This document shows positions 22,624 through 37,900 of a DNA stretch of 64,000 nt, piece after piece. How positions within the stretch are numbered: the first letter of the stretch is position 1; the number at the start of each line of letters is the position of its first letter. The notes below the pieces were generated by a model. It was not told the DNA's origin. It did not search any database and was given only the letters and a program-made list of their open reading frames with translations. This DNA comes from Pegea sp. RAD2-039. Taxonomy: Eukaryota > Chordata > Thaliacea > Salpida > Salpidae. A program made the position numbers and the translations under genes. The stretch covers positions 434,001 to 498,000 of the forward strand of contig JAQGEQ010000071.1 of NCBI GenBank assembly GCA_034620365.1, written 5' to 3'.

Positions 22624-25600
22624 TTTTGAATTGTTCCGTTTATTATTAGCACAAAGCTTAGAATGAAACAGTAAAACTAAAAAGTTTAATCATTGCATAT
22701 AAATAATTAAGCTTAGTTCCTTTCCACACACAAATATGAGCACCCTAAGAATCAGTTATTAAAAGTACATTACACAAAATAAAAAAACTAAACAGGAAAT
22801 TAAATGTTATGACTTTGAAAAACTGAAAGCCAAGGTTGAGTATTTAAGAGCTCTTATTTCGAAATATTACAGTGATTTATTTTATCACTTTATATCAACT
22901 AAATGATATATTTCGAAAACTATATGATATTTTTTATTAAGGACTAATATAATAAATAAGTTTAATTAAATAAAAGTCTAAGAAAAAAACCTGCAAAAAA
23001 ACAAAAAAAAACAACATCTTTGGAAAAAATCAAAATACGATTTTATTAATGTTGTTCAATTATTAATAGATATCTTATGCAGGTAGAAAAATATTTAAAA
23101 CATTTAAAAAATATAGTAGGTTTAATTATCAAGAGCTACGTAAAAAATAAACACATGGCAAAAATAAAATCTCATATTTGCATTTCACTAACAGTTAAAA
23201 TTATTTATTACAATTTAAATAATAATAAACAATAACTTTGATTAATTTCAAACTTTTGACGCAAAGACAAAAAGGTTTATTTTATTAAAAGCTTATCAAG
23301 CATAAAGGTTAGAAACTAACAAGAATTATTAGACAGCCCCAAATAAATAACACTAAAATTTTTATTAAATCGAAAAGAATCGAATCGTGCATAAATTATA
23401 TGATTTTTAAGATTTAATAAGACAATATTAGCTTATATATAGATCTACAAAATTATTTCTTAATTTTTTTGAAAAATTATGTCTAAATTTGACTCCCTGT
23501 GATAATTCTAATGGACGCATTTTGTAACATAATAAATAACATTTCATGTATGAAAGGTATTAAGCGTATTTAAAGGTATCATTTTTTACTTAAAAAATTA
23601 CGGTACTCAATAAAAAGAAAGTATTTCGTAAAGTAACTATTTTGTCCTAAATGCAAAATGGTGCAACATTTTAAAGTTCTTACTGTTTCAATTTTGTGTG
23701 TGCTGAATAAATGAATTGTAAAGTAAAAAAGGCTAAATGAAAGTATTATACAATCAAAAAACGATAAACTTAAACGGTATTTGTCGTGATAACCACAAAA
23801 AAATGTTCCCGAGATAGAAAGGCATTAATTCAAATACTTAGTAACTTTTGTTATTAACAAGAAATACGAAGCGTAAGAAAATACAGGTTTCAATATTACT
23901 CAGCAATCGTATCTATTGCATCTCTATGAAAGTACGACCGGGTGTTTCGTTATCTGATCACGATTATGCTACCGAATGAATAATATTTTGTGAATACATC
24001 CTTATACACTTCTTTCTGTCACTTTATCTTGATAAAATTTACTTTCTACCCTGTATCATCGAACTTCGAAATTTTGCCAATAACATAAGTAATTTTGTAG
24101 TTAAGCTGTTTAATATGAATACAATTCACAATATTGAGTAAAAGCTTGTATTCTTGTAAGAAGTCTGTAGTTTCGGAAGTAAAAGTTTTGTGCTTTTTAT
24201 AATTGCAATTTTTTGTTGATATATTGCATGAGTCGTTTAAGTTTTCAATCATAATAAGTTATTAACGAAATCTATCAATCATTTTTCTTACTTTAAAACT
24301 AGTAATGCACTAGCATAAAATATCAAAAAACACTTGTAATTTATAGTATATGTAAACTTATTTAGCGCTATTTATAGATATAAAACTCATTATGTCATAA
24401 ATGTATGAAGTGAAATAAAAAGACTACTTTCATTAATAGGTCAAAAGAGTAAAAAATACAGCTGGAATTTTATACGATAATAGAATCATATAAATTGCCA
24501 GCAGCCTGTATTCCATTTTATCAAATTTTTCAAAAAATGGTAGTTTCGTATGAATCGTTTATCAATGTAAGATAGTATGATTGAGAAATCCCGATCAGTT
24601 TAAAGTATTAACAGGACATGAATAAAAGAAAAGTGCTCGATTAATACTTTCTAATCTAACTGTATTAAAGGACTGAACAATTTACAACTAATTTATGAAT
24701 TAACTAATATTCAAATAATTTTTTTAAGATAAATATTAGATCTAAGATTTATTTCATAACTTAAAAGCAATTTCGTTCTTTTAATTATGTTTCTACATGC
24801 TCAGTTAATGAATTTTTTTTTGAAAACTTATATTAAAAATAATCTAAAAAAAATTTCTTATTTAATTAGGAGCGAAGGTCAAAACTTATACAGTGTTTGC
24901 TGCGGATAACAAACTTACAGTTTTATGGAATAAATAATAATCGGATAATATGGCTTAACCACTTGAAGGCGTTTTGTTTTACCTTGACAACGCTTTGTAA
25001 GCAAGTATTAAAATATGCATTTAAAATTCAATTTTAATTATTTGCTCCTATTTATGAAGTAAATTGATTAGATAGTGTAAATTTCTAATAATTATTTTAA
25101 AAGTATTTAAAAAAATGATTAAATAAAACCAGTTTATCTATGTGTCACTGTTGTAATGCATCTACAATTAATTTGTTTATGAAATAAATATGTTCAAAAC
25201 AGTTTAATCGAATAGTTTTTCAAGCTTACAAATTCTTTAGAATTATCACTCACATCTTAGCAAACTTTCTTACCCAAATGTATTGAATGTCATATTTATT
25301 TAGTTTGATTTGTTGTGATTTTAGTATATTAATCACTCAAAGGTAATAATATAGGACACATTTTAGAAGTTTTGCAGAATTCATTTGAGTAAAAATGTTG
25401 TCGGTTTGAAATAATATTGTGTGTGATTGTTAAAAAAATATACTCAAGAATAGTTGTCACTTTAATATTCTACTTTAAGCTTAACTATAATTATAAGTTG
25501 ATAAAATGCTAATTAAGTTACTTACAAAATGGGAAAGCTATTATCTCTCTTTATTATGTTAAAAGCTTAAAATTTTTCATATTTTTCTCATTTAAAACCT

Positions 25601-25953
25601 TAGTTATCTTATTATCCAATAAAATAGAAATAATAATTATTAATTAGTTATCTATAAAAAAATATTTAATTTTTTATAAATTCTTATGTGAAAAAATATT
25701 TTGGTCATATTTTGATTCCATGATTAGAGCATTTATTTAAGTATTTAAAGTTTTATTTTTTTCACTAATAGAATAGTTTTTGCATGAAGTATTAATTTAT
25801 TTATTTGTGAAAATTAGATCATGATTGATTAACTTACTTTTTTTTTCAAACATTTATAAAGTTTTTAATTTTTATTGACAGTTGTTTTACTAAAGTTTTA
25901 TTTTCACTCAAATGTAAAAGTCTAGTTGAAACTAAAACTTTTATTCATTAATC
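22624..25953. other. Intergenic, AT-rich, no gene seen
   Basis: About 3.3 kb between the divergent lectin and dynein genes. Only short low-complexity frames are present, and no RNA gene or transposon motif was recognised. Both promoters should lie here. Confidence 0.6.
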
Positions 25954-28900
25954 ATGAGTTGGGCTGATAAAATTAAAGATTCAAAGAGAACTTCTTTGCG
26001 ACCACATACGCATTCAGCTCCAGGAATCAGTCCAAATAGAAGAAGATTAATGTCTATTCAAACTTCAAAAGTCAGCTTGTTATCCCGACCACTAACCGTT
26101 AGTAAAATCTTTTTTACATTTTTTTATAGTAAAGTTTTATCGACAACTTTCAAAACTTTGTAGATAGCTTTTAAAACTATTTTTTTAAATAATTTTTCTT
26201 TAAGTTTAGAATAATTTGTAACAAAACTTCATCTTGTCAAGGCTGGCAGACCTCCTGATTCACATTCAACAAAATCTGGATATATACAACAACGCGGATA
26301 TTACTCAGATTTAATTAATCCTGCAGCAGTTGATACAATTGGAGTAAGTAGATTAATGTTTGCTGTAATCTCCAATTATTAATTTCTAATTACTTATATT
26401 AATTGTAGAATGTTATGACTGGTTCAAAGCACACCTCTAGAAATATCACAGAAGAAAGTTTGTTGATTGGCTCTACTCCATCAAGTAAGTGAAGGATTCT
26501 AGAAGGTTTTTGTTCTATAAGCTTTTTGTTTTTTAGTTCTAACCTTTAAAGGACCAAATAATAAAGAATTTGAGAAAACAATTAAGCGACAAAAGTTTGG
26601 TCAGACCACCAAACAAACTTCAATCACAGAGTTTCCTATATCTGCATGGAAACCAAAAGTTCAAACTCCATTTTATGTTCCACCTGGAAACTTACCCCGA
26701 AAAGTAGAGATTGAAAGGTTTGAATAGCTGCATTGGCTGCAAATAAAAAAGCAACTTTTACACCAATAGAATGATTTTATCTAATTTCAAATCAAATGTT
26801 TTTTTCACAAGTTTATTATTGATTTATTCATTCAATACGTGACTGTGAGTGACAAATTCAACAGCTCTTATAGCAAACAAAAACCAAATATTATGAGCTA
26901 CGAGATAATTGGAAGGTCTTAGGCATCTCAATTTAAGATTAATACAGAATAATAGGAAGACTGTAGAGAGCATAGGTTAAATGAAAATTATGAATCAAAA
27001 ATTTATTATAACAAAATAGAAGGTAGTGAGGATACTGGCTGTTTTATTCAAGAGGAAAGTTATGAGAAAAATACTTGAAAAATGTGATAGATTTTGATGT
27101 AGTGATGAGATCAGGAAGGAAATTCCAAACCTTGGTTACCCTGTTAAAACAATTGTTACTCCACTGGATGTTATAAAAGTTGTTGAGCGATCTAATCAGT
27201 TTCTCAAACTGCGCGATGATAAATTTGAAATCTTCGTTTATGATAAATCTTGTGCTTATTGACCAAGAGTGCTAACAACTCTCCTCTTTGTAGCAAAAAC
27301 ATTTAAGAACCTGTTTATGCTAATATAAGAAATACTTTACAGAGGGAAGCGTCGATACGCTAAGCAAGATCTTATTCATCTACTAGAGATTGAAGGAGTT
27401 CAGGTTGATAAGTTAATACCAAAACCTATGAAAAAAGAAGAAAAGATCATTTTGAATGAAGATCCTGATCCTGCTCCTTTCCCGTTTTTTATACCTTTAG
27501 ATATTTTTGACAACTCGGAGTATGATCCCAGAACTCCCGAAGAGTGGTTGAACTCTGGTATTGAAGATGGAATCCAAAAACCTATCCCTGGTAAGGCTCT
27601 CTTGCCTACAGATGATCTACTATATCAAGGTTTGGAAAATTTTATTGATCAATGTTTAAATCATTATGATCAATTTGCAACCTAAAGTAAAACTGAAGAA
27701 ATCAAATTTTACATCAAAATTTCAAAAAGTTTAGAAATTACATTCTGCAGAAATTACCACTAAAAAGAAATGTTAATAGATAACAAAGCTTTATTTTACG
27801 ACAATATTATAATTTCTTTTGAAAGCATAAAATCTTTGCAGAGAATATAAAGGACCCCGACTTGAAATATGATTGGTTAGATGTTGGTGTGCTGGATTAT
27901 AATCCAAAATCATCTCTTTGGCTTGTTCAAAAAGTTGACAGTAATGGAAGATTGTTAGATAACAGAGACCATCCCATTAATATTGATCATATCAAAAGTA
28001 AAATATTTAAATTGGTATTAGTAATGAATATTGATAACGGCTTTCTGATATCTACTGATATGAAAGTTGTTCAATATTTTACAATTAAGATTTAATGCTT
28101 GTTTGTAGAGGCTGGAGTTACAGATTTGAATCAATACTGGATTCCTAGAATTCGACTTCTTTTTCGATCAGAGTGTGCTGTGAACTTCTCAAAGAGAATT
28201 TCTGAAGCGTATTATTCACGTAAAACAGCAGAAGGTTTAATCAGGTTTGTCATCAACACACCATAAACTATTCTATATCTTGTCAACAATAATAAAATTA
28301 TGTAAAGATATAACCTATATGTGGATTGTATGCCTACGGATCATATTGCTAAAATGGATTCATCATCATTTGAAACTATGAAAGAGTTATCTCTATCAAC
28401 ACCAGGAATCAATCGATCAAATGAATCGTAAGATGATATCTTGATTAGACTTGATTTTTAATTTACTTTTTTGTAGAGTTCAATCATTCTTGAGTACGTT
28501 GGAAAAACAAGTTGAGTTAGATTTTATGAGGACTATGAATAAGATGATATTTGATGATGTGATTCGTAGTAACCGAAAAGCTTATGCTTATGTGACATTA
28601 CCTGAGCAATGTGACCCGTTTCCTGAATCTACAAGTTTGTTATAAGACTTACAAAGATATTGTGTCTAAATATTAGAGTAAAATTTTACTTTTTAATTAA
28701 AATTGAGTAAATTTAGTTTTTTCTTATAAACTATTTCATGCTGTTAATAGTTTTACTTTTTGTTTATTTAATATCAACTTTATTGAATTATTATCCATTT
28801 TATCATTTTTATTAATGTGTTAATATTTAATTTAGCAAAAGTGTTAGATTTGGATAAGTATGATTTTGAAGAGCAAAGAGATTGTTTTGCATTCAACTCC

Positions 28901-31900
28901 CTGTTTACTAGAATTGAATCAATAAAAGCCAGTGGAAAAGTTAGTAGATGGTTTTCTCCTAGAAGTAACATAATAATATATTATCCCAAATATCTTTAGA
29001 TTCATGCAGAATGCAATAGGGTGAAACAGATGTCTTTATTTAATACAACTCTTGCTAAAAGTATGAAAATAGAAGAATTCGAACAAACACAATCTCAAGC
29101 ATATACTCAAGTTTGTTTACCAGTTTTTTGTTTAGATTGTTTGTGTTCTATGAAATATATTTAGTTAGCTAGATTAAAAGTCTACCCGAAGCTTAAAAAT
29201 TTTTAAATTTTCATTTTCAAGTTTTTTGATCTCTTAGTTTTATTTAAAGACATGATTTTTTTCTCAAAATCCAAACAGAGACAACATCGTGTTTATGCCA
29301 CGCTGAACAAATTTAGGTTCCATTTAGATTCAAGTTGTTAATCAAATTATAACATAGATAGAGAAATAGATTGATTGCTCTTTCTGTTCTTCATCTAAGC
29401 TAATTTTCAAAAACTATCTTTAATCTGAAAAAAAATCTTATCCTTGACAAAAACTAGAAACTTGCTCCCACACTATTACATCTTTAATAAGAAATATTCA
29501 CATAAACTTTTCAATAAAAGTTCAAGAAACCAAATGCAGTCTACCAGCAGTTTTTCTACAATTAGGTTCAATTATTTTTGCGTGATTCCTGGATATCAAG
29601 TCTAAGGTCCTCAGTCAGAGGATGTTTTCAGTATTCTGGGAAAGGATGGTTCAATATAAATGAAACAATTTGGACAATTTACAGTATTTCCAAACTAAAA
29701 AAGTTTATGGAGATGGTGAAGTTTTGTATGCAGGTACTTGTAGTAATCAATTTCATTCTGTGCTTTGAAATTTACAAATATTTCTCTTTCAGGATACTCT
29801 TCGATACTTAGTTCTTAGCTCGTTGAATAGTTTTAATCAGATGATACAAGATGCTTGTTATCAAGTCATTGGTTGTGATTCTGATATGGTTTGGGAACAA
29901 AGTCTTCTTTTATCTGATTACAAACCTAAGCGGTATCCATTATTCGTCGTTGACCTTATACTTGGCGAGTTTACTTATATTCATGTATTCTAAAGTTTAT
30001 AGATCTTTTTTGTTGAAATATTTTCAAAATAATCCTTGGTAAAAAAACTCAACGTTTTTCTTGTGAAAATCATTTGAATAATTTAGATCTTATCTATAAA
30101 TTCATAAAATAGCTGAAGTTAGAAACTGTTTGCTTATTTGGTTACAGATGAAACTGGTGTTCATTATAGCACTTCATTAGACAAGTTTGCAGTATCGATG
30201 GTTGAACTGTTTAACAAAGCAATAGACTCTACTCAAAAGGTTCCTAATTTGGAAAAGTTTATTTTAGAAAAGTTATTTTGGAGAGAAATGATTCTTTTAG
30301 AGTCTGTAGGTGACAAAGAACCATGGGTCGTTGAGCTGAGAAAAAAAATCGAGTAAAATATTGTTCTAAAAAGAATTGTTTTACTTTTTCTAAGTTAACA
30401 AAATGTTGGAAGTTTTACAAACTGTGTTTGTTAAAATATTTGTTTGTAGGTTTGCAATTAAACAATCGATTATACCTCTAAAAGCTTATGCCAAATGCTA
30501 CGAAAAGTATTTAGAAATTAACAACGTTTCAATTGAGAACTACATCCGGTAACTAAACGATGTGAAATATTTTAATATGTTGAGAAAAAAAACATTTATT
30601 AACAGAAATTTCGATGGAAGAGATAAAACTGCTATCCAAGTTAAAGAAGAAGTTGATTTTAATCTCAGAGAAAAAGATAATTTAGAAAATGATATTCCAC
30701 AAAACATAATAATTGGAGCTTATTGGGTAAACACTGAAAATGTTCGTCAAAATCTCTCAAAAAAACGCAAGGCTCTTGCTTCAGCTGTGTTAGATTTCTT
30801 TGCTAAAAAGTTACGTGCGCAAACTGATGAGGTAAAGATCACATTTTGATGTTACTTCTCAGCAAAAATAAAACTTGCTGAATGTAGGCTTGTGAAGCGT
30901 GTATAAAAATCAGTAGAAAAATGTTTGATAAACCATCTACTATTGAAGAACTTGCTGATATGCGAGAGTGGATGCAAACTATCCCTGAATTACTCATTCA
31001 GCATCAAGAAATCTTAGATCATGCCATACTTGATTACGATCTTATTGAAGAGTTCAATTATAATATAAGCAATGATGATTTCACTGCTAAGTAATTACTT
31101 TCAACTTCTACTTTGTCAAGATCCACTCTTGGCTGAGCTAATTTTGTTTGGAGTTTAGATGGGATGCAATTGGTTGGCCAAAGAAACTTCAAGATCAGAT
31201 GACTACAACATATGCTCAGTTAGAAGAACAGGAAGAGTATTTCCGTCAATTACAGCTTCAGGATCAGAACAACTTCCAAGACAAACTGGATACTTTGCAG
31301 GTGATTTTGTTCATTCTTCAATTTCTCAAAATTAGTTGAAAATGATTTTTTGGATGTTTTTCGACAAATACATTTGAGTATTTGAAAATATGGTGAAAGT
31401 ATTGATTTAAAAATGGTTTTTAGATGAATGTGGCTGGATTTGCTGCACATTCTGAAATTAACAGAGCTATGGAAATTTCGAATGAAGTTAGGAGATTAAA
31501 CAAACAATTGAAGGAAGCAACAGAGTTGGCTCAAGTTTATAACAACCGGGAAAGGCTTTTCGACATGCCAATTACCAACGTAAGTTGTTGGAGAGATGGA
31601 TACATCTTCAAACTTTTCGTTTATTTGTAGTACGAACGTTTGAGTCGATTAGTAAAAGATTTCCAACCATACCGAGATTTGTGGACAACTATTGCTGATT
31701 GGCTGAGATGGTATGACTCCTGGATGAATGATCCTTTAACCTCTATTGATGCTGAGCTACTAGAGAAAAATGTCAACGAAAGTTTTCGCACTTTACACAA
31801 ATGTGTGAAAGTATTCAAAGAAATACCGAGTCAGTCAACATCCTGTTCTTCATGTCCATATTTTTTCACTTCATAAAACTTTTAGGTGTCCAGGCAGTTG

Positions 31901-34900
31901 CCCAGCAGGTGAAGCAACGTGTCGAAGACTTCAAACCCTACATACCTCTCATACAAGGGCTTCGAAATCCTGGAATGCGGATTCGTCATTGGGAATTACT
32001 ATCAGCTGAATTAGGATTCCAAGTTCAGCCGAAGGTACAGATGTCTTCTAAACTTCATCATTTTTATGAAGAGTTGTTTCACTTCACAGGCGAATCTAAC
32101 TTTCACTAAATGTTTGCAAATGAATCTTTCTGATCATATCGAAACAATCGCAAAAGTTGCACAAGTAGCTGGCAAAGAATACAGCATCGAACAAGCACTC
32201 GATAAAATGATGAAAGAATGGGATGATATCAATTTTGAAGTAAACTTTTACATCAAATTTTGATTCTTCTAAAATATTTGCAACTTTTTTGCAGGTTAAA
32301 CCTTACAAGAACACCGGAACTTTTATCATAAAAACTCCCGAAGAAGCAACCCAATTACTAGATGATCATATCGTCATGACACAAACCATGTCCTTCTCAC
32401 CTTATAAGAAACCTTTTGAAGAAAGAATAACAACCTGGGAAGGAAGATTGACAATGACTCAGGTTGAAGGGTTTCACCATCTGCAAGAGAAACTGATTTT
32501 CATCTTTGTAGGATGTCTTGGATGAATGGATGGCTTGTCAGCGATCTTGGCTCTACCTCGAGCCAATCTTTAGCTCTGAAGATATCAATCGGCAGCTTCC
32601 AGTTGAAGGAAAACGTTATCAGACTATGGAGAGGATTTGGAGGAAGATTATGAGTGCTACAGTTGACAATACTCAAGTTAGAATCGTCAAAGAAGATTAA
32701 TGAAGATTTTGTTGTTAATATTTCCACTTTAGGTCTTATCGATGTGTTCCGACGCGCGTTTGCTTGAAAGCTTACGTGAATGTAACAAACTTCTTGAACA
32801 AGTCCAGAAAGGTCTGAGTGAATATCTGGAAACAAAAAGATCAGCTTTTCCAAGGTTTGGTGTAAATGAGAATTTGCTGTTTTATGATAGAGTTGTTTTC
32901 AGATTTTATTTCTTATCGGATGATGAGCTTCTAGAGATTCTGTCACAGACTAAAGACCCTACTGCAGTACAACCTCATCTTCGAAAATGCTTCGAAAACA
33001 TCTATAGCGTAAAATCCAATCACAAAAATTCAAAGTCATCTTCAAACAGAATAATGTGTCTTGTAGATTCATTTTGAGAGTGATATGAAGATGACAAACA
33101 TGAAGTCAGGAGAGGGCGAAGTTGTTGACTTTTCTAGAACGTTGTATCCTACAGGAAATGTAGAAGATTGGTTGGGTGAGGTTGAACAAGTCATGATGGA
33201 ATCCATTCAAACTGAATGTGCAAAATCAGTTGTGAATTATGCTGAAACAGCTCGCACTGAATGGGTTTTAAATTGGCCTGGTAATTTCACCAAATTGAAA
33301 AAAGCTATTTTATTTATTTTGATTTTTTAGGTCAAGTGATAATTGCTGTATCACAAATCTATTGGGCTAAAATGGTTGAAGAAGCAATTGAATCAGATAG
33401 CTTGGTGCAATTATATGAAAAGTTGGTAGAAATGCTGAATGATTTAGTTGGTTTGGTTCGTGGAAAACTTACTGTCCTTCAACGTATGATGATGTCAGCT
33501 TTGATTGTTATTGAGGTGGGAATTTGATGATTGTTTAGTAGATGATGTAATTAACATCTTTAGGTTCATGCCCGTGATGTAGTAGGAAATCTCTGTGAAT
33601 GCAAAGTTCAAAGTAGTAATGATTTTGAATGGATCAGTCAATTACGGTTAGTTATCAGATAAATATTCTTCAGTTTTTTATCATTTTGTAAATAATTTCA
33701 GATATTATTTCTCAAACAACAACGTTCTAGTACGAGCTGTTAATGCAGAATTCAATTATGGATATGAATATTTAGGAAATACTGGTCGTTTAGTGATAAC
33801 ACCATTGACTGATAGGTACATGTTCATATTACAAGTTGCCAATCAAAAACTCTCATGTATTCAGATGCTACTTAACTTTAACTGGTGCTCTGCATTTGAA
33901 ATTTGGAGGTGCTCCAGCTGGTCCTGCTGGTACTGGTAAAACAGAAACTACAAAAGATTTAGGAAAAGCACTAGCTATACAAACAGTGGTCTTCAACTGT
34001 AGTGACCAGTTGGATTTTATGGCTATGGGAAAGTTTTTTAAAGGACTTGCTAGTTCAGGGGCTTGGGCTTGCTTTGACGAGTTTAACCGAATTGATATTG
34101 AGGTCGGAATTTGTTTTATAACTTTCTAATAATTGAAATTTTTCAATTTGTTAGGTGTTGTCTGTAGTTGCTCAGCAAATTGCAACTATTCAAAACGCCC
34201 AAATAGCTCGCGTAGATCGATTCTTATTTGAAGGAGTTGAAATTGAATTAAAATCTTCCTGTGCTGTTTTTATCACTATGAATCCTGGTTACGCTGGAAG
34301 AACTGAACTTCCAGATAACTTGAAGGTTCAACTTTTAGTTATTTTATTGCTTCCACCAAAGTATCATTTCTCATTTTAAATATTCTATTTCTTTTCAGGC
34401 CCTTTTTCGACCAGTAGCCATGATGGTTCCTGATTATGCTATGATTGCTGAAATATCACTTTACAGTTTTGGTTTCAGTAATGCTAAGGTTAAAAACTCT
34501 TTTCAAATTTGTTCATCGAAAGTTTATTGAATATTTTTCAGGTTTTATCTAAAAAGATAGTTACAACTTTCAAACTATCTTCTGAACAACTAAGCTCGCA
34601 AGATCATTATGATTTTGGGATGAGAGCCGTTAAAACAGTGATTTCTGCAGCAGGTATCTTTTCATCAACTATTTTGGTATTCAAAATAAAACCTTAATCA
34701 AAATCCACAGGAAATTTGAAGCGTGAACATCCAGAAATGCCGGAAGAGTTGATATGCCTTCGTGCCATCCGTGATGTGAATGTTCCAAAGTTCCTCCTGG
34801 ATGATCTTACACTATTTAGAGGAATTGTCTCAGATTTGTTTCCAAAGATTAAAGAAGAAGAAATTGATTACGGATCTTTACTTGAATCGATCAAATCTTC

Positions 34901-37900
34901 ATGTCCAAAGTTCAATTGTCAAGATGTTGAAGGTCTCTTCAAGATCTCACAATCATTTCTAATCATTTCTAATCTTCTACAATTCAGGATTTGTCACTAA
35001 ATGCATCCAACTGTACGAAACAACTGTAGTTCGTCATGGCCTGATGTTAGTTGGACCAACTTGTTCAGGAAAGACCAAATGCTACAAGGTACTGTCCAAT
35101 GCACTAACTGCCCTCCAAGGACAACCTTCTATCAGTGGCGGGGAATATGAAACTGTCCACGTCTGTACCTCATGTAGTTGTTGTAGTAGCTCACCTACTT
35201 CTAACAAATCTCATCATAGACTTTTGTGTTGAACCCAAAGTCAATCACGATGGGGCAGTTGTATGGGGAGTTTGATCCAATGACTCATGAGTGGACTGAT
35301 GGGATCTTATCTACTTTGATTCGCCAAGGAGTTGCTGCTTCTGATACTCACAGAAGATGGTGAGTAATTTCTCGAGTAATTGATTTGTAGGATAAGTAAG
35401 AAATCTGAATCTCGAAACTAACTTCTTTCTGATAATTTCGAATTTATTGAAACAGGTTTATGTTTGATGGACCAGTGGACGCTGTTTGGATTGAAAATAT
35501 GAACACTGTTCTTGATGACAACAAGAAGTTGTGTTTGAGTAGTGGAGAGATTATTAAGCTCACACCTCACATGACAATGATGTTTGAAGTGAGTTTATTA
35601 GCCAGAAGAATGAAAATATTTCAACTACTGTTGTGTAGGTTGCTGATTTAGCAGTTGCTTCTCCTGCTACTGTTTCCAGGTGTGGTATGGTGTATTTGGA
35701 ACCAGGTTACATTGGTTTGAATCCATTTGTTGATTGTTGGTTAAAAAAAATTCCTAAACTAATCATTCCGCATACTGAGAAGCTGAAAAGACTGTTTGAT
35801 AATTATTTGGAGGTAATTTTATACAGTTAGTAAGAAATGCAATTAACTCGTAATATCTTTTAGAAAATTGAAAAGAAATATTCAGTTGGTAATCTAATCT
35901 AATAATTTTTTTGTCGTTTCAGACATGTGTTCAGTTTATTCGACAAAATGTTAAAGAAATTGTTCAATCAGTTGATGCCAATCTCACGTTTTCTCTTCTA
36001 AATCTCATGGATTCTTTCTTTGCATCTTTAAATCCGAAAGAGGTGATTGAAACGTCAATTTTTTAACCAAACATTTCCATAAGGTTCTTGTTTCAACAAA
36101 TTCTTCCATATTCAAAACTTTAACTTTTAATTTTTTCTCGAATTCCTTATTCTAAAGACGAGAACGAAGAGAAAGAAAAATCAAGGTCTTTATAAGCAAC
36201 TAAATGCATTAGTAAGATTAAGCAAGCTGCAAAGATTGAAACATCAATATGTAGCTGTTACTAGTAGCTTAATGATTTTAACTAAACTACCAAACCGGTT
36301 AATTAAAACTTTCTTAATAAAATCTTATTGACTGATTATTCTAAATGAGAATGCGCTCTCTAGTTGTAAAAATGTCTTTTTAATAGGATAGTTGACTTAT
36401 GTCAGTGTCTGTGAGGGTTTGCAAGCTTTTGATTTTAAGTTTATAAAAACCAAATGACCCGATAAATCATTGTCTCAATTTTTATCTTTAGATATTTGGT
36501 TTTAAAATTTGTCAACTTTGTTGGACAGTTTCTTTGATAAAATTTTTTAATTGATTGGATTGAGAAGCTCACTGCAAACAAATCTGCTTGAACGTGATAA
36601 TTCACAAATCAATCAGATTATAATTATAGAAATTATTATCACTATTATTTCTCAAACTCATTTTTTTATCAATACTTCTTTTTGAAAAGTAAATTTAATT
36701 ATTCATCAAATCTATTAAAGCTTCATCGATAAGACATTTCAATTGCTCCTCTTCTTTTACCAGGCGGAGTCTAAATTGAGTCTTCAACAAGTCGAAGCGG
36801 TTGAAGAAATGATAGAACCTTGGTTCTTTTTCTCCCTTGTATGGAGTGTTGGTGGTACAACAGACATAGATGGAAGGCAAAAGTTTAATCAATTTCTCCG
36901 TGGAATGATGGATATCGATGAGAAGGTGAAATAAAAGTGATGCAACTTGAAGTAGTCTCACTAACAAAGATATTTGATGCAGCTGGAAAAGAAGTTTCCA
37001 GAAACAGGGACCGTTTACGATTATTCATTAGATATGAGAAAGTTTTTTGTAAAACCGAACGAAGATGACGAAGAAGAAAAAAAATATGAGGTTTGTTTCA
37101 ATTTTATTAAAATATCAATTCTAAAATGAAAAAAGTCTTACAATGTCTTCTAAAAACTGAAGATTCAGTGGATTAATTGGATGAAAGATGCCCCAACTTT
37201 TCAATTCAACGCTTCAACTCCATTTGCTGACATCATTGTTCCTACTATTGATACAGTCCGCACCTCATATCTTTGTGAATTACTCGTCAAAAGCAAGAAA
37301 CAGGTTTCCACATCAGAACATTTCAACTTTGTCTAATCACATCTGTCTAGGTACTAACTGTTGGAGGGACTGGTACAGGGAAAACTGTGGTCCTAGCTGA
37401 AAAGTTGCTGAAAGGAATGCCAGCTGAATTTATTCCAAACTTTTTGATGTTTTCAGCCAAAACTTCTGCAAATCAAACTCAGGTTCCATTCAATCACATC
37501 ACCAGATCCATCAACTCTTCTTTTGTAGGATTTAATTGATGGCAAATTGGATAAACGCCGAAAAGGTATCTTTGCTCCTCCACTCGGCAAGTACGCGATC
37601 TTCTTCATCGATGACTTCAACATGCCTGCTCTTGAAGTATACGGAGCTCAACCTCCAATTGAGCTCCTTCGGCAGTGGATGGACCATGGAGGGTGGTATG
37701 ATCGAAAAGCGATCGGTGTGTCTTCCTCATCTTTATGTTTTTACATCATCATTTACAAAAATCTTCTTTTAGGTCAATTCCGGAATCTTGTAGACATCTC
37801 ATTCGTTTGTGCCATGGGTCCACCTGGCGGAGGTCGAAATCCGATAACTGCTCGGATGTTGCGTCACTTCAACTACATCTCGTGTCTTGAAATGTCCTCT

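Noticed and set aside
22566-22652. Longer unspliced N-terminus of the lectin
   Set aside because: That frame ignores a clear GTAAGT donor and gives no signal peptide; the other frame from the ATG at 22623 gives a good signal peptide and joins exon 2 in phase.
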